A DNA stretch of 51,355 nt from an uncultured Oscillospiraceae bacterium (GTDB taxonomy: Bacteria; Bacillota; Clostridia; Oscillospirales; Acutalibacteraceae). Both the position numbers and the translations under genes were made by a program. This document shows positions 43,162 to 51,221 of this stretch, one piece after another (position 1 is the first letter of the stretch; each line of letters starts with the position of its first letter). The DNA is taken from assembly GCA_949283785.1 (NCBI GenBank), contig CASDTR010000013.1:1-51355 (forward strand), read 5' to 3'. The notes beneath the pieces are model-generated. The model was given only the letters and a program-made list of their open reading frames with translations, did no database searches and was not told where the DNA came from.

Positions 43162-44541
43162 TTATTTGTTCTGATACATTGTTGTGGGGTTGTTGTGCTT
43201 TTCGATATCTGTATCGGCCCAGATAGCGTCTGCAACGGGAGCCCACTTCATGGCAAAGGGCTTTGTCTTTGCGATAAGGTCGTCAACGCTTTCGGGAGCG
43301 AGCATTTCCGTTGAGTGTGCTCCTGAACGCTCAACTGCGCCCTTGATTGCCTCGGGGTTGTCGAGAACGGGGCAGGGACGAAGGTGGTTATTGTTCCAGG
43401 GCTGTCCCTTGTAATACTCCATGAAGAGGGGTGACTGAAGAGCCTCGATGAGGGAGCAGTCCTTGATGTTTACGTTTGAATAGTGAACGAATGCGCAGGG
43501 CTCAACGTCGCCGTTGGCGTTGATGTGGAGATAGTGACGTCCGCCGGCTATGCAACCCTGAACGTACTCACCGTCATTCCAGAAGTCCATAAGGAATATA
43601 GGCTTTTCGTTTCTTGCCTTGCGGATAAGCTCATAGGCTCTCTTGCGCTGCTCGGCTGTGGCAACAAGGTCAACAACCGCGTCTTTGCCGACGGGCATAT
43701 ATGTGAAATACCAGGCGAACAGGCATCCTTTGTCGATAAGGAAGTCGATGTATTCGGAGGAGCAAACCTCTTCAACGTTCTTTGAGTGGTAGCATGCGGA
43801 ATATCCGAAGGGGATGCCGGCCTCTTTAAGAAGTGACATAGCGTGGATAACCTTCTGATATGTACCCTTGCCGCGGCGCATATCCGTTGCTTCCTCGTAG
43901 CCCTCGATGCTGAAGGCGAGTACGAAGTTGCCGACTCTCTTGAGCTCTTTTACAAAGGCTTCATCAACAAGAGTACCGTTTGTGAAAGCGAGGAATCCGC
44001 AGTCGGGGTTCTCTTCGCAGAGCTTAATGATGTCATCCTTGCGAACAAGGGGCTCGCCGCCGGAGAAAATGTACATGAATGTACCTACCTGCTTGCCCTC
44101 GTTGACAATTCTCGAAAGGACTTCATAGCTGAGGTTTGAGCCCTTGCCGTATTCTGCTGCCCAGCAGCCTGTGCAGTGAAGGTTGCACGCGGCGGTGGGA
44201 TCCATAAGTACGGCCCACGGAATATTGCATTTATATTTTTCGATTGCTGCGGTTCTGAGGTCGTAGCTGTTCATTGCGATGTTGAGAAGTACGGGAACGA
44301 GCTTTTCGACTATTTCAGGGTCAATGTCTCTGAGGATGTTCTTAAAGAAAACAGTCCAGTTGTTGTTGGGGTCGTCAAGGGTTTTGTGAAGGCTTGCATA
44401 GGTAACGCGGTTAACCTTACGTCTGTCCGCAGCTTCAACAAGCTCCAGAATCTTCATAAGATTTTTGTCGGGGTCTTTACGCGCGTACTTTAGCGCCTGC
44501 TTAATTGCAAATGCCGATGCACTTTCTTTAAGTGATCTCAT
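43162..44541 (-). CDS. Radical SAM protein with SPASM-like C-terminal cysteines
   Basis: A 459-aa protein. A helical N-terminus of about 110 aa precedes the radical SAM barrel: CxxxCxxC in DPTAACNLHCTGCWAAE and the GGE motif in FSGGEPLVR. C-terminal cysteines (CIAGGRHYLHINANGDVEPC, later RPCPV) suggest an auxiliary-cluster SPASM/twitch domain. Such proteins modify peptides or small molecules; I cannot assign the substrate. It is not HydE, HydG or PflA by motif context. No precursor peptide gene is seen beside it. It has a perfect promoter and is monocistronic. Confidence 0.85.
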   Translation of the reverse strand: MRSLKESASAFAIKQALKYARKDPDKNLMKILELVEAADRRKVNRVTYASLHKTLDDPNNNWTVFFKNILRDIDPEIVEKLVPVLLNIAMNSYDLRTAAIEKYKCNIPWAVLMDPTAACNLHCTGCWAAEYGKGSNLSYEVLSRIVNEGKQVGTFMYIFSGGEPLVRKDDIIKLCEENPDCGFLAFTNGTLVDEAFVKELKRVGNFVLAFSIEGYEEATDMRRGKGTYQKVIHAMSLLKEAGIPFGYSACYHSKNVEEVCSSEYIDFLIDKGCLFAWYFTYMPVGKDAVVDLVATAEQRKRAYELIRKARNEKPIFLMDFWNDGEYVQGCIAGGRHYLHINANGDVEPCAFVHYSNVNIKDCSLIEALQSPLFMEYYKGQPWNNNHLRPCPVLDNPEAIKGAVERSGAHSTEMLAPESVDDLIAKTKPFAMKWAPVADAIWADTDIEKHNNPTTMYQNK

Positions 44542-44603
44542 AATTTCTTAGCCTCCTACTAAAATAAACAGCGCCGCCATGGAATGGGGCACCAACGAAA
44601 GTA

Positions 44604-44632
44604 AGTATACGCTATTTGTGGAAAACTGTCAA
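44604..44632 (-). promoter_or_regulatory. Promoter of the radical SAM gene
   Basis: Minus strand TTGACA (44632-44627), a 17-base spacer, and TATACT (44609-44604). Confidence 0.8.
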
Positions 44633-44743
44633 TAAACAGTAACGAAAATTTATACTGGATTTAAAATTGTAAATCTTTTGTAACATTTTTTGTTAAATTC
44701 GGCAGAGAGAGCATTAGCGGATGATTACGACGCGATTTTATCG

Positions 44744-44777
44744 AAGTGTACAGTCCCAATAATGGGACTGTACACTT
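44744..44777. repeat. Perfect 14-bp inverted repeat in a divergent promoter region
   Basis: AAGTGTACAGTCCC (44744-44757), loop AATAAT, and GGGACTGTACACTT (44764-44777). It is followed by no clear T-run and does not end a gene, as both neighbours start nearby in opposite directions. It may be an operator, a mobile-element footprint or a weak terminator. Confidence 0.5.
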
Positions 44778-44796
44778 AATTTTAAAGATATACCTC

Positions 44797-44851
44797 TTGA
44801 TATTATTTAATAAAGTGTGTATTGTATATTGTGTAATCGAACGTTTGTTCG
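44797..44851 (+). promoter_or_regulatory. SOS (LexA) box and promoter of the small gene pair
   Basis: CGAACGTTTGTTCG at 44838-44851 is a perfect palindromic Gram-positive LexA box (CGAAC-N4-GTTCG). It lies just downstream of a plausible promoter (TTGATA 44797-44802, 17 bases, TATTGT 44820-44825), so LexA binding would block transcription until DNA damage. The first gene starts 40 bases later. Confidence 0.8.
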
Positions 44852-44890
44852 AAAAAGAACGGCGTGAGCCGTGCTGAAAAGGAGGCAGCC

Positions 44891-45094
44891 ATGACACTTT
44901 ATGAAATGGGTGAGGAATATCTCAGGCAGGCGAGGGACATCAAGGAGCAGATAACAGTGCTCAGGAGCCGACTGAGCAAATGCGGCGGTTTGGAGCTTTA
45001 CCGCTTGAGAGGCGAGATTTTGAGGCTTTATGCGATTGCCCGCGATTTAAAAAGCACGGGAGACTACCTTATACATTACTATGAAAAGGAGTAA
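44891..45094 (+). CDS. Small helical protein of an SOS-controlled pair
   Basis: A 67-aa protein, almost wholly alpha-helical and rich in Leu/Arg/Glu (YLRQARDIKEQITVLRSRLSK, then LYRLRGEILRLYAIARDLKST), compatible with a short coiled coil. No membrane segment. I do not recognise a family. The ATG at 44891 follows AAGGAGG and is preferred over the in-frame start at 44864. It lies right behind the LexA box and six bases before the next gene, so both should be induced by DNA damage. Confidence 0.7.
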   Translation: MTLYEMGEEYLRQARDIKEQITVLRSRLSKCGGLELYRLRGEILRLYAIARDLKSTGDYLIHYYEKE

Positions 45095-45100
45095 CCTGAT

Positions 45101-45412
45101 ATGCGTACAAGCTTAGGACTTGATGATAAGTGGCAAAAATACCCCGTTTTCGGCGATTTGATGTCAGAGGGGACCAATACGGCGAAGCTTCGAATGGCGG
45201 CGGATATGCTCGGCAAGGTCGTCGCCTGTGAGCTAACCGAGAGGCAGCGGCAATGCCTTTCCATGTATTATTACGGCGGACTTACTATGCCGGAAATCGC
45301 TGCGGAGCTGGGTATCAATAAGTCCAGTGTATCAAGAGCCATATGCAGGGCAAAGACGAGGATTGAGCGCTCTATGAAATACGCTATGCAGATGAATATT
45401 GAAACTTTTTAA
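45101..45412 (+). CDS. Sigma-70 region 4-like HTH protein under SOS control
   Basis: A 103-aa protein. The C-terminal part reads like sigma factor region 4 (LTERQRQCLSMYYYGGLTMPEIAAELGINKSSVSRAICRAKTRIERSM, about 46-93). No region 2 is visible, so it cannot be a normal full sigma factor and may bind DNA or RNA polymerase as a regulator. It resembles the small YlxM- or ArpU-like regulators common on phages. The start follows AAAGGAG. It is second in the LexA-controlled pair and is followed by a terminator. Confidence 0.75.
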   Translation: MRTSLGLDDKWQKYPVFGDLMSEGTNTAKLRMAADMLGKVVACELTERQRQCLSMYYYGGLTMPEIAAELGINKSSVSRAICRAKTRIERSMKYAMQMNIETF

Positions 45413-45465
45413 AATATTCCCCGCGGAAGGATTAGGGCGTCCTCTGCGGGGAATATTATTTTTAT
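45413..45465 (+). terminator. Terminator of the SOS pair
   Basis: AATATTCCCCGC (45413-45424) pairs with GCGGGGAATATT (45446-45457), followed by ATTTTTA. Confidence 0.8.
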
Positions 45466-45583
45466 GTTTGCATAATCTTTCCATTAACGGTGTCCCGTGT
45501 AATATGGGATTGAAATTTTTTCCTTTATGGGGTAAAATGTTGCTGTAAATACAAAACAAATGCTTTTATGAGAGGTAACTGTG

Positions 45584-46291
45584 ATGGATATAAACGAACT
45601 TAAGCCTAATCAGAATAAAAATCTTGAAATTACCACAAAGGATTACGGCACTTACGCCAGATATCCCGTAAAGACTCATGTTGTTGTAAAAGGTGACAGC
45701 CTTACGGAAATTATGGACAAGTATGTAAAGCCATATCTCAGCGAAGGCGACATGATTTTCATAAGTGAAAAAATCGTAGCCATAAGTCAGGGAAGAGCTT
45801 TTGATATCGACGATATACAGCCGTCAAAGCTTGCGAATTTCCTTTGCAAATTCGTATATAAGTCCCCATACGGAATAGGCCTCGGCAGCCCGTGGACAAT
45901 GGAACTCGCTTTACGTGACGTAGGAGCGCCGAAAATTCTTTTTGCCGCAGCCTGTTCGGCAGTTACGAAGCCCTTCGGAGTGAGAGGCGTGTTCTATAAA
46001 ATTGTAGGTACAAAAGCGAGAGCTATCGACGGTCCCTGCGACTGCACTCTGCCGCCTTATAACCACTATGCGAAGCTTGCTCCCCTTAATCCCGAAAAGG
46101 TCGCCCGGGAGCTGAGCGATTATACCGGATGCGAGGTTGCCGTAATGGACGCCAACGATTTGGGAAGAGAAGTCCTCGGAGTTTCAAAAAATATCACAGT
46201 GGATATGTGCAAGCAGATTTTTGACGACAACCCTCTGGGCCAGTCCTCCGAACAGACTCCCATTGCTATCGTAAGAAAGATTTCGGACTGA
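45584..46291 (+). CDS. CofE-like (coenzyme F420-0:gamma-glutamyl ligase family) protein
   Basis: A 235-aa protein with the fold segments of the F420-0:L-glutamate ligase family: EGDMIFISEKIVAISQGRAF, the glycine-rich GIGLGSPWTMELALRDVGAPKILFAA, and VMDANDLGREVLG. In archaea and actinobacteria, CofE adds glutamates to F420. No other F420 genes are seen here, and Clostridia normally lack F420, so this member probably joins an amino acid to another acid. The ATG at 45584 follows GAGAGG. It is monocistronic and ends before a terminator. Confidence 0.75.
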   Translation: MDINELKPNQNKNLEITTKDYGTYARYPVKTHVVVKGDSLTEIMDKYVKPYLSEGDMIFISEKIVAISQGRAFDIDDIQPSKLANFLCKFVYKSPYGIGLGSPWTMELALRDVGAPKILFAAACSAVTKPFGVRGVFYKIVGTKARAIDGPCDCTLPPYNHYAKLAPLNPEKVARELSDYTGCEVAVMDANDLGREVLGVSKNITVDMCKQIFDDNPLGQSSEQTPIAIVRKISD

Positions 46292-46313
46292 AAAATCATA
46301 TAATTGCAAATAA

Positions 46314-46351
46314 AAGCGTCCTGTTCTTTTGAACAAGACGCTTCTGTTTTT
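46314..46351 (+). terminator. Terminator of the CofE-like gene
   Basis: AAGCGTCCTGTTC and GAACAAGACGCTT pair with one mismatch around TTTT (46314-46343), followed by CTGTTTTTT. Confidence 0.8.
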
Positions 46352-46584
46352 TGATAAAGTGATTTTGTGATGAAATAATTTTTTAAAGGGCTGTTTCGTG
46401 CCATTAAGCGGCACCTGATAAAAACTTGGAAAACAGCACAGTATCAAGGCTTTTCAGATACAATCTCTTCAGTCAAAGCTTCGGCTTTGACAGCTCTTTT
46501 TACCCAAGGCAAGCTTTTGCGCTGAATTTAAGGCCTTTTGACCGTCTCAAATGTTCTGTGCTTATGAGCAGGACGTTCTGTATG
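46352..46584. other. Spacer with small hairpins, no gene
   Basis: Two small hairpins stand out: GTGCC/GGCAC at about 46398-46414, and GTCAAAGC-TTCG-GCTTTGAC at 46472-46491 with the stable UUCG loop, followed by CTCTTTTT. The second looks like a terminator on the plus strand, although no plus-strand gene lies between it and the terminator at 46314, so a short non-coding transcript cannot be excluded. Confidence 0.4.
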
Positions 46585-47148
46585 TTATTTTTTCAGTGGC
46601 TTATTTATTATGGCAAGACTTCCTGAAATTGTTAAAACCACTATAAAGCACAGTCCCATAAAGAAATAAGCCGTGCCGCAGTTTATAGCTTTCAGGTTGA
46701 AAAAATCGTTGAATACATCGAGGAGGTTTTGGCCTAATCCGCTGTCACCCGCTGCGGCCTGAGAGGAAATGCTTGAAACGGCCAGAGAAGAAATAAGCAA
46801 AGAAACAAGTCCTGCGCCTGAGCAGAAAATGTTATAAATATATTTCTTTTTTGCAAGAGAAAAAACAACTATCAGCAGAGCACATATAACGGCGAAAATG
46901 AAAAAAGAAAACGCGGTTAAAAATTTAGGTCTGAAATCGGAATATGCAGAGTTAAAAAACAAATTATTTAAAAAATGATTGAAGTCCCTTTGAGACAATA
47001 AGATTATTATCTGCTTTAAATTAAATTTTACAGTAGAGGTGCTGTCTGAAACCGGACTGGTAACTATGACAAACAAAGGAGTAACAAAGGCTGCCAGCAT
47101 TGCCGTAGCTCCAAGTATTACGGAAAGCAATTTATAAGAAGTTTTCAT
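46585..47148 (-). CDS. Four-helix membrane protein, hypothetical
   Basis: A 187-aa protein with about four membrane helices: residues 7-30, 76-98 (FLTAFSFFIFAVICALLIVVF), 103-125 and 158-180. The loop between the first two is long and polar. No motif I recognise. The ATG at 47148 follows GGGAGG. It is 39 bases downstream of glnS on the same strand, so it may be co-transcribed with gltX-glnS. Confidence 0.65.
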   Translation of the reverse strand: MKTSYKLLSVILGATAMLAAFVTPLFVIVTSPVSDSTSTVKFNLKQIIILLSQRDFNHFLNNLFFNSAYSDFRPKFLTAFSFFIFAVICALLIVVFSLAKKKYIYNIFCSGAGLVSLLISSLAVSSISSQAAAGDSGLGQNLLDVFNDFFNLKAINCGTAYFFMGLCFIVVLTISGSLAIINKPLKK

Positions 47149-47187
47149 GAAAACCTCCCTGTACATTTACAGAGCATTTGAACCGAC

Positions 47188-48852
47188 TTACTTTTTCCAG
47201 GATGAGTTAAGGGCGACGGTGCGGTTAAAGACGAGTCTGTCGGGCGCAGAATCCTTGTCAACGCAGTAGTAGCCCTGACGCATGAACTGGAATGTATCTC
47301 CCGGCTTGGCGTCTTTAAGTCCGCCTTCGATGAGGCAGTCCTCGAGAACAGTGAGTGAATCGGGGTTGAGGTTTTCCGTAAAGGAGCCCTTTGATTCATC
47401 GGAGGGATTCTCAGCGTTGAAAAGCCTGTCATAGAGGCGTACCTCTGCTTTTATGCAGTCTGCCGCGCTTACCCAGTGAAGAGTGCCCTTTACCTTTCTT
47501 CCGTCAGGAGATTCGCCTCCCTTTGAAAGGGGATCGTATGTGCAGTGAAGGCAGGTGACTTTTCCGTTTTCATCTGTCTCATAGCTTTCGCACTTTACAA
47601 AGTATGCGCCCTTAAGCCTTACCTCGTTGCCGGGGAAGAGACGGAAATATTTCTTGACGGGTTCAGCCATGAAGTCGTCCTGTTCCACATATATTTCACG
47701 GGAGAAGGTCATCTCTTTCGTTCCCAGCTCAGGCTTATCGGGATGAACCTCAACGGTGATTTTTTCGGTTTTGTCTTCGGGATAATTGTCGATAATGACT
47801 TTAAGGGGCCTTAACACCGCCATAGCTCTGGGAGCATTGGCGTTAAGATTATCCCTTACGCAGGCCTCAAGAAGGCCGTAGTCAACAACAGAGTAAGCCT
47901 TGCTTACGCCGATTCTGTCGCAGAAATCACGGATAGCCGCAGCGGGATATCCTCTTCTCCTCATTCCGCAGAGGGTGGCCATTCTCGGGTCATCCCAGCC
48001 GGAAAGAATATTATCCGTAACAAGCTTTAAACATTTGCGCTTGCTTGTAAGGCAGTAGTTGAGGTTGAGCCTTGCAAACTCGATCTGACGGGGAGGGGTG
48101 GGGATGCTCAGCTCTCTGAGGAACCAGTCGTAAAGGGGACGGTGATTTTCAAATTCCAGTGAACAAAGGGAATGCGTCACGCCCTCTTTTGCGTCGGAAA
48201 GGGGATGTGCAAAGTCGTACATGGGATATACGCACCATTTGTCGCCGGTCCTGTGGTGATGGACATGAGCGATACGGTAAATAACAGGGTCACGCATATT
48301 GAGGTTCGGGGAAGCCATATCAATTTTCGCACGAAGCACCATTGCTCCGTTGGGGAATTCGCCTGCCGTCATTCTCCTAAACAGGTCAAGGCTTTCCTCT
48401 TTGGGACGGTTTCTGTAAGGACTTTCCTTTCCGGGCTCTGTGAGAGTTCCTCTGTACTCTCTTATTTCATCAGCGGAAAGCTCGTCCACATAGGCCTTGT
48501 CAAGCTCAATGAGCTTTATAGCGCACTCATGGATAAAATCAAAGTAATCAGATGCGAAATAGAGGTTGTCCCAGTTGAAACCGAGCCATTTGATATCCTC
48601 TTTTATGCTCTCAACATACTCCACATCCTCTTTCGTTGGGTTTGTGTCGTCAAGGCGCAGGTTGCATGTTCCGCCGTATTTTGCGGCAGTGGCAAAGTTT
48701 ATGCATATGGCCTTCGCGTGGCCGATATGAAGGTATCCGTTGGGCTCGGGAGGAAAACGGGTCTGCACCTTTGTGTAGACCCCTTCCTTTAAGTCCTCAT
48801 CTATAAAATCGTGTATAAAATTAGAGGTGTTTTCTTTTACAATCTCATCCAT
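47188..48852 (-). CDS. glnS: Glutaminyl-tRNA synthetase
   Basis: A 554-aa class I synthetase charging tRNA-Gln directly. The HIGH motif is in [15 protein letters not shown], and the KMSKS-equivalent is LTSKRK. The phrase [12 protein letters not shown] and the C-terminal beta-barrels match GlnRS rather than GluRS. Many Firmicutes lack this enzyme and use GatCAB amidation, so its presence points to the lineages that acquired it. The ATG at 48852 follows GGGGAGG and starts four bases after the gltX stop, so the two genes are coupled. Confidence 0.96.
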   Translation of the reverse strand: MDEIVKENTSNFIHDFIDEDLKEGVYTKVQTRFPPEPNGYLHIGHAKAICINFATAAKYGGTCNLRLDDTNPTKEDVEYVESIKEDIKWLGFNWDNLYFASDYFDFIHECAIKLIELDKAYVDELSADEIREYRGTLTEPGKESPYRNRPKEESLDLFRRMTAGEFPNGAMVLRAKIDMASPNLNMRDPVIYRIAHVHHHRTGDKWCVYPMYDFAHPLSDAKEGVTHSLCSLEFENHRPLYDWFLRELSIPTPPRQIEFARLNLNYCLTSKRKCLKLVTDNILSGWDDPRMATLCGMRRRGYPAAAIRDFCDRIGVSKAYSVVDYGLLEACVRDNLNANAPRAMAVLRPLKVIIDNYPEDKTEKITVEVHPDKPELGTKEMTFSREIYVEQDDFMAEPVKKYFRLFPGNEVRLKGAYFVKCESYETDENGKVTCLHCTYDPLSKGGESPDGRKVKGTLHWVSAADCIKAEVRLYDRLFNAENPSDESKGSFTENLNPDSLTVLEDCLIEGGLKDAKPGDTFQFMRQGYYCVDKDSAPDRLVFNRTVALNSSWKK

Positions 48853-48856
48853 GGTT

Positions 48857-50521
48857 TTATTCCTCCCCGCCGCAGTGTACAATCGCTGCGGCAATTCTTT
48901 CTCTTACTTTTTCTTCTCCTAAAAGCTGCATTATTGCATAAAGGTCAGGCGTGTTCCTTCTTGATGTTACCGCAATTCTTATAACGGAAGAAACATCGCC
49001 TACATGGCCTTTGTAAGCTTCGGGATTCTTTTTGTATTCCTTGACGTTAGGCGTGTAGCCCAAAGGCTCGCAGATGCTCTTTACGGTGTCAAACCAGCCG
49101 TCCTTGTCTTGAGAGTGAGAATATACTTCCAGATACTTTTTAAGTATTGCACAGGCTTCCTCGTTTGAAACGTTTTCGGGCATTGTATAATCGGGAGTGT
49201 AGAGCTCGTCAAAGAAATATTCGCAGTAGCTCTCGATTTCGCTCCACTTGGCGATGTCCTTTCTGGGTTTCGCAGTGCCTCTGTCAATTGAGAAAAGCTT
49301 AGTTGAAAATTCAGGATCTCTTGTCAGAAGGGCATAAAGCGTTTTGTTGTATTCCTCAGCCCACTGAGTTACAAGAGCGTAGATCTCCTCGGCGGACATG
49401 AGTGATATAACGTTTTTGCTCACGTCGTTGAGTTTGGCGAGGTCGAAAAGTGCGCCGCTTGCGCTCATCTTTTTAAGATTAAAGGGGAAAGCACTTTGGG
49501 GAGCGGTTTTGTTGGTCTTGCGCCAGTCCTCAAAATTTGAATTAGCCAAAGTGAGCAGATATTCAATGACGCTCTCCTTGGGGTATCCCTGCTGAGAGTA
49601 ATATGTCACGGCGGCTTCAGGGTCCTTACGCTTTGAAAGCTTTCTCTTTCCGCCGTTTTCCTCCTTCATTATGGGAGCAATATGAGCGTATTTCGGCACC
49701 TTGAATCCGCAGCATTTAAAGAGCTGAATGTGCAGGGGGACGGAGGCAATCCACTCGTCGCCTCTGATAACGTGAGTGGTTCTCATAAGATGGTCGTCCA
49801 CCGCATGGGCAAAGTGATATGTGGGGATTCCGTCGGTCTTGAGAAGCACTACGTCCATGATGTTTTCGGGCATCTCAATTTTGCCTTTTATAAGGTCGTC
49901 AAAGGATATTTTATGCTCTTCGTTTCCGGGTGAGCGAAGGCGCAGCACATAGGGCCTGCCCTCCTTTATGAGCTTTTCCTGCTCCTCGTAGGAAAGGTCG
50001 CGGCAGCGTGCCCACTTTCCGTAATATCCCTTGTTGACTCCCTCTTTTTCCTGCTGCTCTCTCAGTGCGGTAAGGTCGTCCTCTGAGCAGAAGCAGGGGT
50101 AGGCAAGTCCTTTTAAAACAAGTTCCTTTGCAAAGCAGCGATATATTTCTCTGCGGCGGCTTTGCTGATAGGGGCCGTAATTTCCTTCCTCCTTCTCAAA
50201 GCCCATGACGCCCTCATCGGGTGTCACGCCGAAGGCCTCAAGTCCCTTTATGATTTCCGAAACACCGTCTGTTATTTCTCTCTTTTTATCGGTATCTTCT
50301 ATTCTCAGAAAGAAAATGCCGTTTGTTGTGGAAGCATTGAGCTTTGCAACCATTGCGGCAAAAAGTCCGCCGATGTGGAGAAAGCCTGTGGGGCTGGGTG
50401 CAAAGCGTGAAACTCTGGCTCCTTCCGCAAGGGGACGTTGTGGGTAGAACTCCTCGTAATATTGCGGGGTTTTATCTACGCCGCCGAAAAGCAGGTCGGC
50501 AAGTTTTTCAAAGTCTGTCAA
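48857..50521 (-). CDS. gltX: Glutamyl-tRNA synthetase
   Basis: A 554-aa class I synthetase. HIGH motif: [18 protein letters not shown] equivalent: [19 protein letters not shown] is typical of GluRS. It is somewhat longer than the usual 470-500 aa, with an extra 30 residues at the N-terminus and an extended C-terminal anticodon-binding region. The start is a TTG eight bases after AAGGAGG; no better ATG exists nearby. First gene of the gltX-glnS operon. Confidence 0.95.
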   Translation of the reverse strand: MTDFEKLADLLFGGVDKTPQYYEEFYPQRPLAEGARVSRFAPSPTGFLHIGGLFAAMVAKLNASTTNGIFFLRIEDTDKKREITDGVSEIIKGLEAFGVTPDEGVMGFEKEEGNYGPYQQSRRREIYRCFAKELVLKGLAYPCFCSEDDLTALREQQEKEGVNKGYYGKWARCRDLSYEEQEKLIKEGRPYVLRLRSPGNEEHKISFDDLIKGKIEMPENIMDVVLLKTDGIPTYHFAHAVDDHLMRTTHVIRGDEWIASVPLHIQLFKCCGFKVPKYAHIAPIMKEENGGKRKLSKRKDPEAAVTYYSQQGYPKESVIEYLLTLANSNFEDWRKTNKTAPQSAFPFNLKKMSASGALFDLAKLNDVSKNVISLMSAEEIYALVTQWAEEYNKTLYALLTRDPEFSTKLFSIDRGTAKPRKDIAKWSEIESYCEYFFDELYTPDYTMPENVSNEEACAILKKYLEVYSHSQDKDGWFDTVKSICEPLGYTPNVKEYKKNPEAYKGHVGDVSSVIRIAVTSRRNTPDLYAIMQLLGEEKVRERIAAAIVHCGGEE

Positions 50522-50558
50522 ATCGATTTCCTCCTTACGGAAAATATGTTTACATTTT

Positions 50559-50587
50559 ATTATCGCAGAAAATCATCAATCAATCAA
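50559..50587 (-). promoter_or_regulatory. Promoter of gltX-glnS
   Basis: Minus strand TTGATT (50587-50582), a 17-base spacer, and GATAAT (50564-50559), inside tandem TTGA repeats. No T-box leader fits in the short untranslated region. Confidence 0.6.
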
Positions 50588-50599
50588 TAGGAAATAGAG

Positions 50600-50636
50600 A
50601 AAAACGGCAAGCAGGGCAAAGAAAACCTGCTTGCCG
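50600..50636 (-). terminator. Second terminator downstream of the 5S gene
   Basis: An 11-bp perfect stem (50605-50615 / 50626-50636) with a ten-base loop and TTTTT on the minus strand. It insulates gltX from 5S transcription. Confidence 0.75.
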
Positions 50637-50674
50637 CCGAAACAGACGCATGAGTATTGTCAAATATATAAAAT

Positions 50675-50703
50675 AAAAAAACACCCACCCTATTGGGCAG
50701 ATG
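50675..50703 (-). terminator. Terminator of the 5S rRNA gene
   Basis: On the minus strand, CATCTGCCC (50703-50695), loop AATA, GGGTGGGTG (50690-50682) with some GU pairs, then a run of seven T (50681-50675). Confidence 0.8.
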
Positions 50704-50711
50704 CCTTTGTA

Positions 50712-50829
<118 letters not shown>

Positions 50830-50968
50830 ACTGAAGAGACGTTATTTTGCCGCGTCTCTCTCAGCGACGAAATGAATTATATCACATAGAATTTTATAAT
50901 GCAAGTCTTTTTTTCAAAATTTTTAAAGTTTTTTCAAAAACAGTCAAAAAAACCTTAAAAATCCTTAC

Positions 50969-50997
50969 TTGCCAACTTTTAGACGAAGGTATATAAT
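50969..50997 (+). promoter_or_regulatory. Promoter of the 38-aa peptide gene
   Basis: TTGCCA (50969-50974), a 17-base spacer, and perfect TATAAT (50992-50997), about 45 bases before the ATG. Confidence 0.7.
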
Positions 50998-51043
50998 AAT
51001 TATACGGAAGTTGCCGAAAAGAAAATAAACGGAAGTGATTATC

Positions 51044-51160
51044 ATGTTGAAGCTTTTTGTACGAATAATTGTGTTACTCGCTTCGGCAGCAGCTTCAGCA
51101 CTGGCTGTAATGTTTGCCGTGGCCAACAGGCGCAAGGAAGTAAAAATAGACCTTAACTGA
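51044..51160 (+). CDS. Small single-pass membrane peptide (38 aa)
   Basis: A 38-codon frame: one hydrophobic helix (LFVRIIVLLASAAASALAVMFAV) followed by a basic tail (NRRKEVKIDLN). It has a GGAAGTGAT ribosome binding site, an own promoter and a strong terminator right behind it, so a real small gene is likely despite its size. Topology would be N-out or N-in with the basic tail probably in the cytoplasm. No toxin-antitoxin partner is seen. Family unknown. Confidence 0.65.
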   Translation: MLKLFVRIIVLLASAAASALAVMFAVANRRKEVKIDLN

Positions 51161-51181
51161 TTATATAGATTAAGGCAGTGA

Positions 51182-51214
51182 AGAAAAGACGCAGCGCAAA
51201 GCTGCGTCTTTTCT
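51182..51214 (+). terminator. Terminator of the 38-aa peptide gene
   Basis: A perfect 14-bp stem (51182-51195 / 51201-51214) with a five-base loop; the descending arm contains TTTTCT. Confidence 0.85.
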
Positions 51215-51221
51215 GATTGGT

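Noticed and set aside
43162-44541. Radical SAM protein as hydrogenase maturase HydE or HydG
   Set aside because: Motif context (CNLHCTGCWAAE plus SPASM-like C-terminal cysteines) differs from HydE/HydG and it is not in the hydrogenase operon.
50522-50710. T-box leader for gltX-glnS
   Set aside because: The promoter at 50559-50587 leaves under 40 bases of leader, and no T-box core sequence is present; the hairpin at 50605 lies upstream of the promoter.
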